DNA of 5,607 nucleotides from Thermoflexales bacterium (GTDB taxonomy: Bacteria; Chloroflexota; Anaerolineae; B4-G1; SLSP01), in contig SLSP01000021.1 of NCBI GenBank assembly GCA_007130345.1, positions 1 to 5,607 on the forward strand, given 5' to 3'. The translations under genes were made by a program, and so were the position numbers. Below the pieces are notes generated by a model that saw nothing but the letters and a program-made list of their open reading frames with translations, did not search any database and had not been told where the DNA came from. Positions 5,437-5,607 of this stretch are shown in pieces (the stretch's first letter is position 1; each line of letters begins with the position of its first letter).

Positions 5437-5607
5437 ATGTAGTCTTCCCCATTCGTTTATAGCGGTAGCGCAAAACTAACCCTGTGACAAGAAGAAGTCC
5501 CCGGTTGATTTCAAGTAAGGACACGGGTGAGTCCCCTGAAAAAAGTCCAAAAATCCGATTTTTCCACACGCGACCTACTAAATATATGAAATTCGCACGC
5601 GGAAAAT
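5437..5607. other. Intergenic stretch with no recognised gene
   Basis: No frame here has coding character or a family match. The stretch is more AT-rich than the genes and contains the fourth dyad copy (5549-5563). I see no RNA gene in it. The left part of a following gene or its promoter may begin beyond the edge. Confidence 0.5.
5549..5563. repeat. Fourth copy of the 15-bp dyad
   Basis: AAAAATCCGATTTTT is identical to the heads of units 2 and 3 at 244-258 and 325-339, more than 5 kb away. The rest of the 81-bp unit is not convincingly present: only a loose resemblance (ACCTACT against ACCTGCT of unit 1) follows. A dispersed family of dyads is implied, with the tandem array as one local expansion. 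Confidence 0.8.

Overview
The window comes from a GC-rich bacterium. It carries four genes that I read as real and complete, plus the 3' end of a fifth. Nothing fixes the lineage. The EF-G2-like translation factor, a HemW with an extra insert, NarL-like receiver chemistry and the GC-biased codon use would all fit Chloroflexota (Anaerolineae-like), but that placement is a low-confidence inference.

Layout, left to right: (1) The C-terminal part of a Nudix hydrolase (3-230, +) runs into a diverged 81-bp tandem repeat (163-339). Each unit begins with the same 15-bp dyad, AAAAATC(C/G)GATTTTT. A fourth copy of the dyad lies alone near the right edge (5549-5563). (2) An ABC-2/CcmA-type transporter ATPase (369-1328, +) follows without a partner permease in view. 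(3) It overlaps by 4 bp (CTGA) a hemW-type radical SAM gene (1325-2521, +), whose only usable start is CTG. (4) A structured element of about 140 bp with 13-bp terminal inverted repeats (2518-2661) lies between hemW and the next gene, which points toward it. Both genes stop on a TAG inside the element's ends. (5) A stand-alone receiver-domain protein (2658-3047, -) has Glu at the phospho-acceptor position. (6) A regulatory region (3048-3272) holds a good sigma70-type promoter for the rightward gene, a possible leaderless promoter for the leftward gene, and a terminator-like hairpin with a 12-codon leader ORF ahead of the translation factor. (7) An EF-G-like GTPase (3273-5339, +) is followed by a strong intrinsic terminator (5401-5436). 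(8) The last stretch is non-coding apart from the fourth dyad copy.

The ABC ATPase and hemW are probably co-transcribed and translationally coupled. The receiver gene and the EF-G-like gene diverge from a shared upstream region. I see no single pathway joining the genes. The items most worth a second look are the dyad-headed 81-bp repeats, the inverted-repeat element shared by two stop codons, the hairpin/leader-ORF arrangement upstream of the EF-G-like gene, the receiver lacking its phosphorylatable Asp, and the CTG start of hemW.
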